From: Planctomycetia bacterium
GTDB lineage: Bacteria > Planctomycetota > Planctomycetia > Pirellulales > Thermoguttaceae
Assembly (NCBI GenBank): GCA_030537455.1
Contig: JAUNMR010000019.1
Coordinates: 1 to 64,000, forward strand
Reading direction: 5' to 3'
Length of the DNA: 64,000 bases
The notes beneath the pieces were generated by a model. That model ran no database searches, was not told the origin of the DNA, and saw nothing but the letters and a program-made list of their open reading frames with translations. Positions 62,715 to 64,000 of the stretch are shown here, piece after piece. Position 1 is the stretch's first letter; every line of letters begins with the position of its first letter. The position numbers were made by a program, and so were the translations under genes.

Positions 62715-63854
62715 TCAGTCTTCGTACTCGTCAAATTCGGTCTTCGGAAGAGGGAAGATCTTACATAAGACGACGCCGCCGAAATAGAGGCACGCCAAGC
62801 ACGAGAGCATACACGCGAGACTCCATGGGTCTGGCGGAGTGATAAACATTGCAATCACGGCAATTGAGAAGATCGCAATGCGCCATTTCTCCATATAAAG
62901 TTCAACGGTAAAGATACGCAGGCGTTCCAAAACGAACATAACCAGAGGCAACTGGAAGGCGGCGCCGAAAGTGACCGGAACAATCAGCGCAAAATTCAAC
63001 CATTCGCTAATACGCGTGTCGGGTTCAATATTCATACCGGAGTTGAACCGGAAGAGGAACTGGAGCATGAACTGAAAGACCACAAAGAACGCCATCGCAA
63101 AACCAAAAAGAAACAGCGACACGCTCAAAGGAAGAAAGCGATACACGTATTTCTTTTCGTTCGGATAAAGTCCTGCGCCGACGAAACGCCAGAAAAAGTA
63201 AAAAACGCCTGGACTGCCGAGAACTACGCCAAGAAACAGAGCCGTCTTCAGAAAGATCATAAAGGACTCTTGAACCGAAAGAGCGCGAGTGCGAGAGCGC
63301 ATGTCGTCTTTCGCCTTCTCCCAAAGAAGAATCAGCGTCGGTTCGCCGTCGTCGCCGGTATGCAGACTCGTCTGTCGAATCGCCTCGTCCTTATAGGCGC
63401 CAAAGTTGTCGACCAAATTCAATTTAGCGCGACGTATCCGCTCCTCTTCCGGAAGGGACGTCGTTGCGGTCACGGGAACGCCCGTGCCACGAAGCGTCTC
63501 AAGATCCTGAGGAAGAATATAATAAGGATGCGCCGTCATATTAAGCCGCGCCGGAGCGGTCGAAATATTCTCGTCGTAACCGAGTTCGCGCAATTCCGCA
63601 ATACGATGCTGAAGTTGCTCCTGAGACTGGAGAATATAGTACTTTTCAAGTGATTTCTTCAAAGGACGCTGGATATAATCCACCGACAACGTCGTCAGGG
63701 ACGGATAAGGTCCCAGCGGAATCATTGAAACGACCAGCGCCACCGCCACGCTCATGAGCGCGCCAATGAGACACACGCGCAATTCGTCTAAATGTTCCAA
63801 AAAGGACATCGACGACTGATCAAATAAATCTTCGTCTTTTTTCGTTCGTGGCAT
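62715..63854 (-). CDS. tatC: Sec-independent protein translocase subunit TatC
   Basis: TatC recognises twin-arginine signal peptides and forms the Tat receptor in the inner membrane. SMSFLEHLDELRVCLIG is the conserved N-terminus with the Glu needed for signal binding. Six membrane helices follow, including FYFFWRFVGAGLYPNEKKYV and the TPPDPWSLACML segment. At 379 residues it is about 120 longer than usual. The extra sequence is a charged, partly helical insert (about 60-190) in the first periplasmic loop. It serves the Tat-signalled proteins encoded here. tatA is not in the window. Confidence 0.94.
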   Translation of the reverse strand: MPRTKKDEDLFDQSSMSFLEHLDELRVCLIGALMSVAVALVVSMIPLGPYPSLTTLSVDYIQRPLKKSLEKYYILQSQEQLQHRIAELRELGYDENISTAPARLNMTAHPYYILPQDLETLRGTGVPVTATTSLPEEERIRRAKLNLVDNFGAYKDEAIRQTSLHTGDDGEPTLILLWEKAKDDMRSRTRALSVQESFMIFLKTALFLGVVLGSPGVFYFFWRFVGAGLYPNEKKYVYRFLPLSVSLFLFGFAMAFFVVFQFMLQFLFRFNSGMNIEPDTRISEWLNFALIVPVTFGAAFQLPLVMFVLERLRIFTVELYMEKWRIAIFSIAVIAMFITPPDPWSLACMLSCLACLYFGGVVLCKIFPLPKTEFDEYED

Positions 63855-64000
63855 ATTCGGTTCTGTATATCGTCAAAAGTCGCGACGCCGCCGACAAATA
63901 AGCGTGGCGTCCGACGTGCTGGGCTGATGGATTTTGAGATCGGAACCTGTTGATTAATCGATACAAACTTCCGAATCTTTCTATCTTTACAGTATAATAC
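63855..64000. other. Region upstream of tatC, window edge
   Basis: No gene. A plus-strand TATAAT at 63993-63998 may be the -10 box of a gene beyond the window; a -35 is not clear. Confidence 0.3.

Overview
The window reads as a chromosomal segment of a Planctomycete, probably an anaerobic gut or rumen member of the Pirellulales/Thermoguttaceae type. This is inferred from gene content, not from a database match. Supporting features are a Tat-exported Gfo/Idh/MocA oxidoreductase, a beta-barrel protein resembling planctomycete BBP-type surface proteins, lipid A genes (lpxD with lpxI), large HEAT, TPR and lipoprotein families, a GH78 rhamnosidase and a flavin reductase-rubredoxin fusion typical of anaerobes. 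Native genes are rich in GACG, GCGC and CGCG words and often lack a strong Shine-Dalgarno sequence. Most of the window is ordinary core genome.

Layout. 0-1.4 kb: the 3' part of a type I restriction specificity gene (hsdS) with two simple-sequence repeats placed at the joints between its recognition modules. 2-5.8 kb (minus): dapA, ruvA, ruvB, panC. 6.3 kb: tRNA-Leu(CAA). 6.5-14.8 kb (plus): a hypothetical protein and large lipoprotein, a TPR protein, rpsT, lpxD, lpxI and an exported esterase. 15-22 kb (plus): oxidoreductase, HEAT protein and a giant DUF2339 membrane protein. 22.4 kb: a decayed C5 DNA methyltransferase fragment. 22.8-34.5 kb (minus): comEC, yebC, an endonuclease III-like protein with a lysine-rich tail, then rbfA, infB and nusA (transcription runs nusA to rbfA). 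34.9-39.4 kb (minus): GH78 enzyme and a sensor kinase with a CxxCH heme motif. 39.7-41.5 kb (plus): parA-parB with a good terminator. 41.7-45.6 kb (minus): small Tat protein, radical SAM protein, GNAT, cdsA. 46-52 kb: a DUF4912 protein, ribF, nnrD (minus), manC. 52.3-53.9 kb: the beta-barrel gene. 53.9-54.5 kb: a non-coding stretch dense in inverted repeats and ending in a UUCG-capped terminator, a candidate structured RNA. 55-59 kb (plus): Na/Pi symporter, flavin reductase-rubredoxin, SDR. 59.3-62.4 kb (minus): a block of clostridial-looking small-enzyme genes with strong ribosome binding sites and decayed small ORFs, probably acquired by transfer. 62.7-63.9 kb: tatC with a large insertion.

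The two strongest leads are the doubly switchable hsdS at the left edge and the structured non-coding region at about 54 kb. tatC fits with the Tat signals on two proteins here. lpxD, lpxI, cdsA and manC point to a lipid A-bearing outer membrane that would host the beta-barrel protein.
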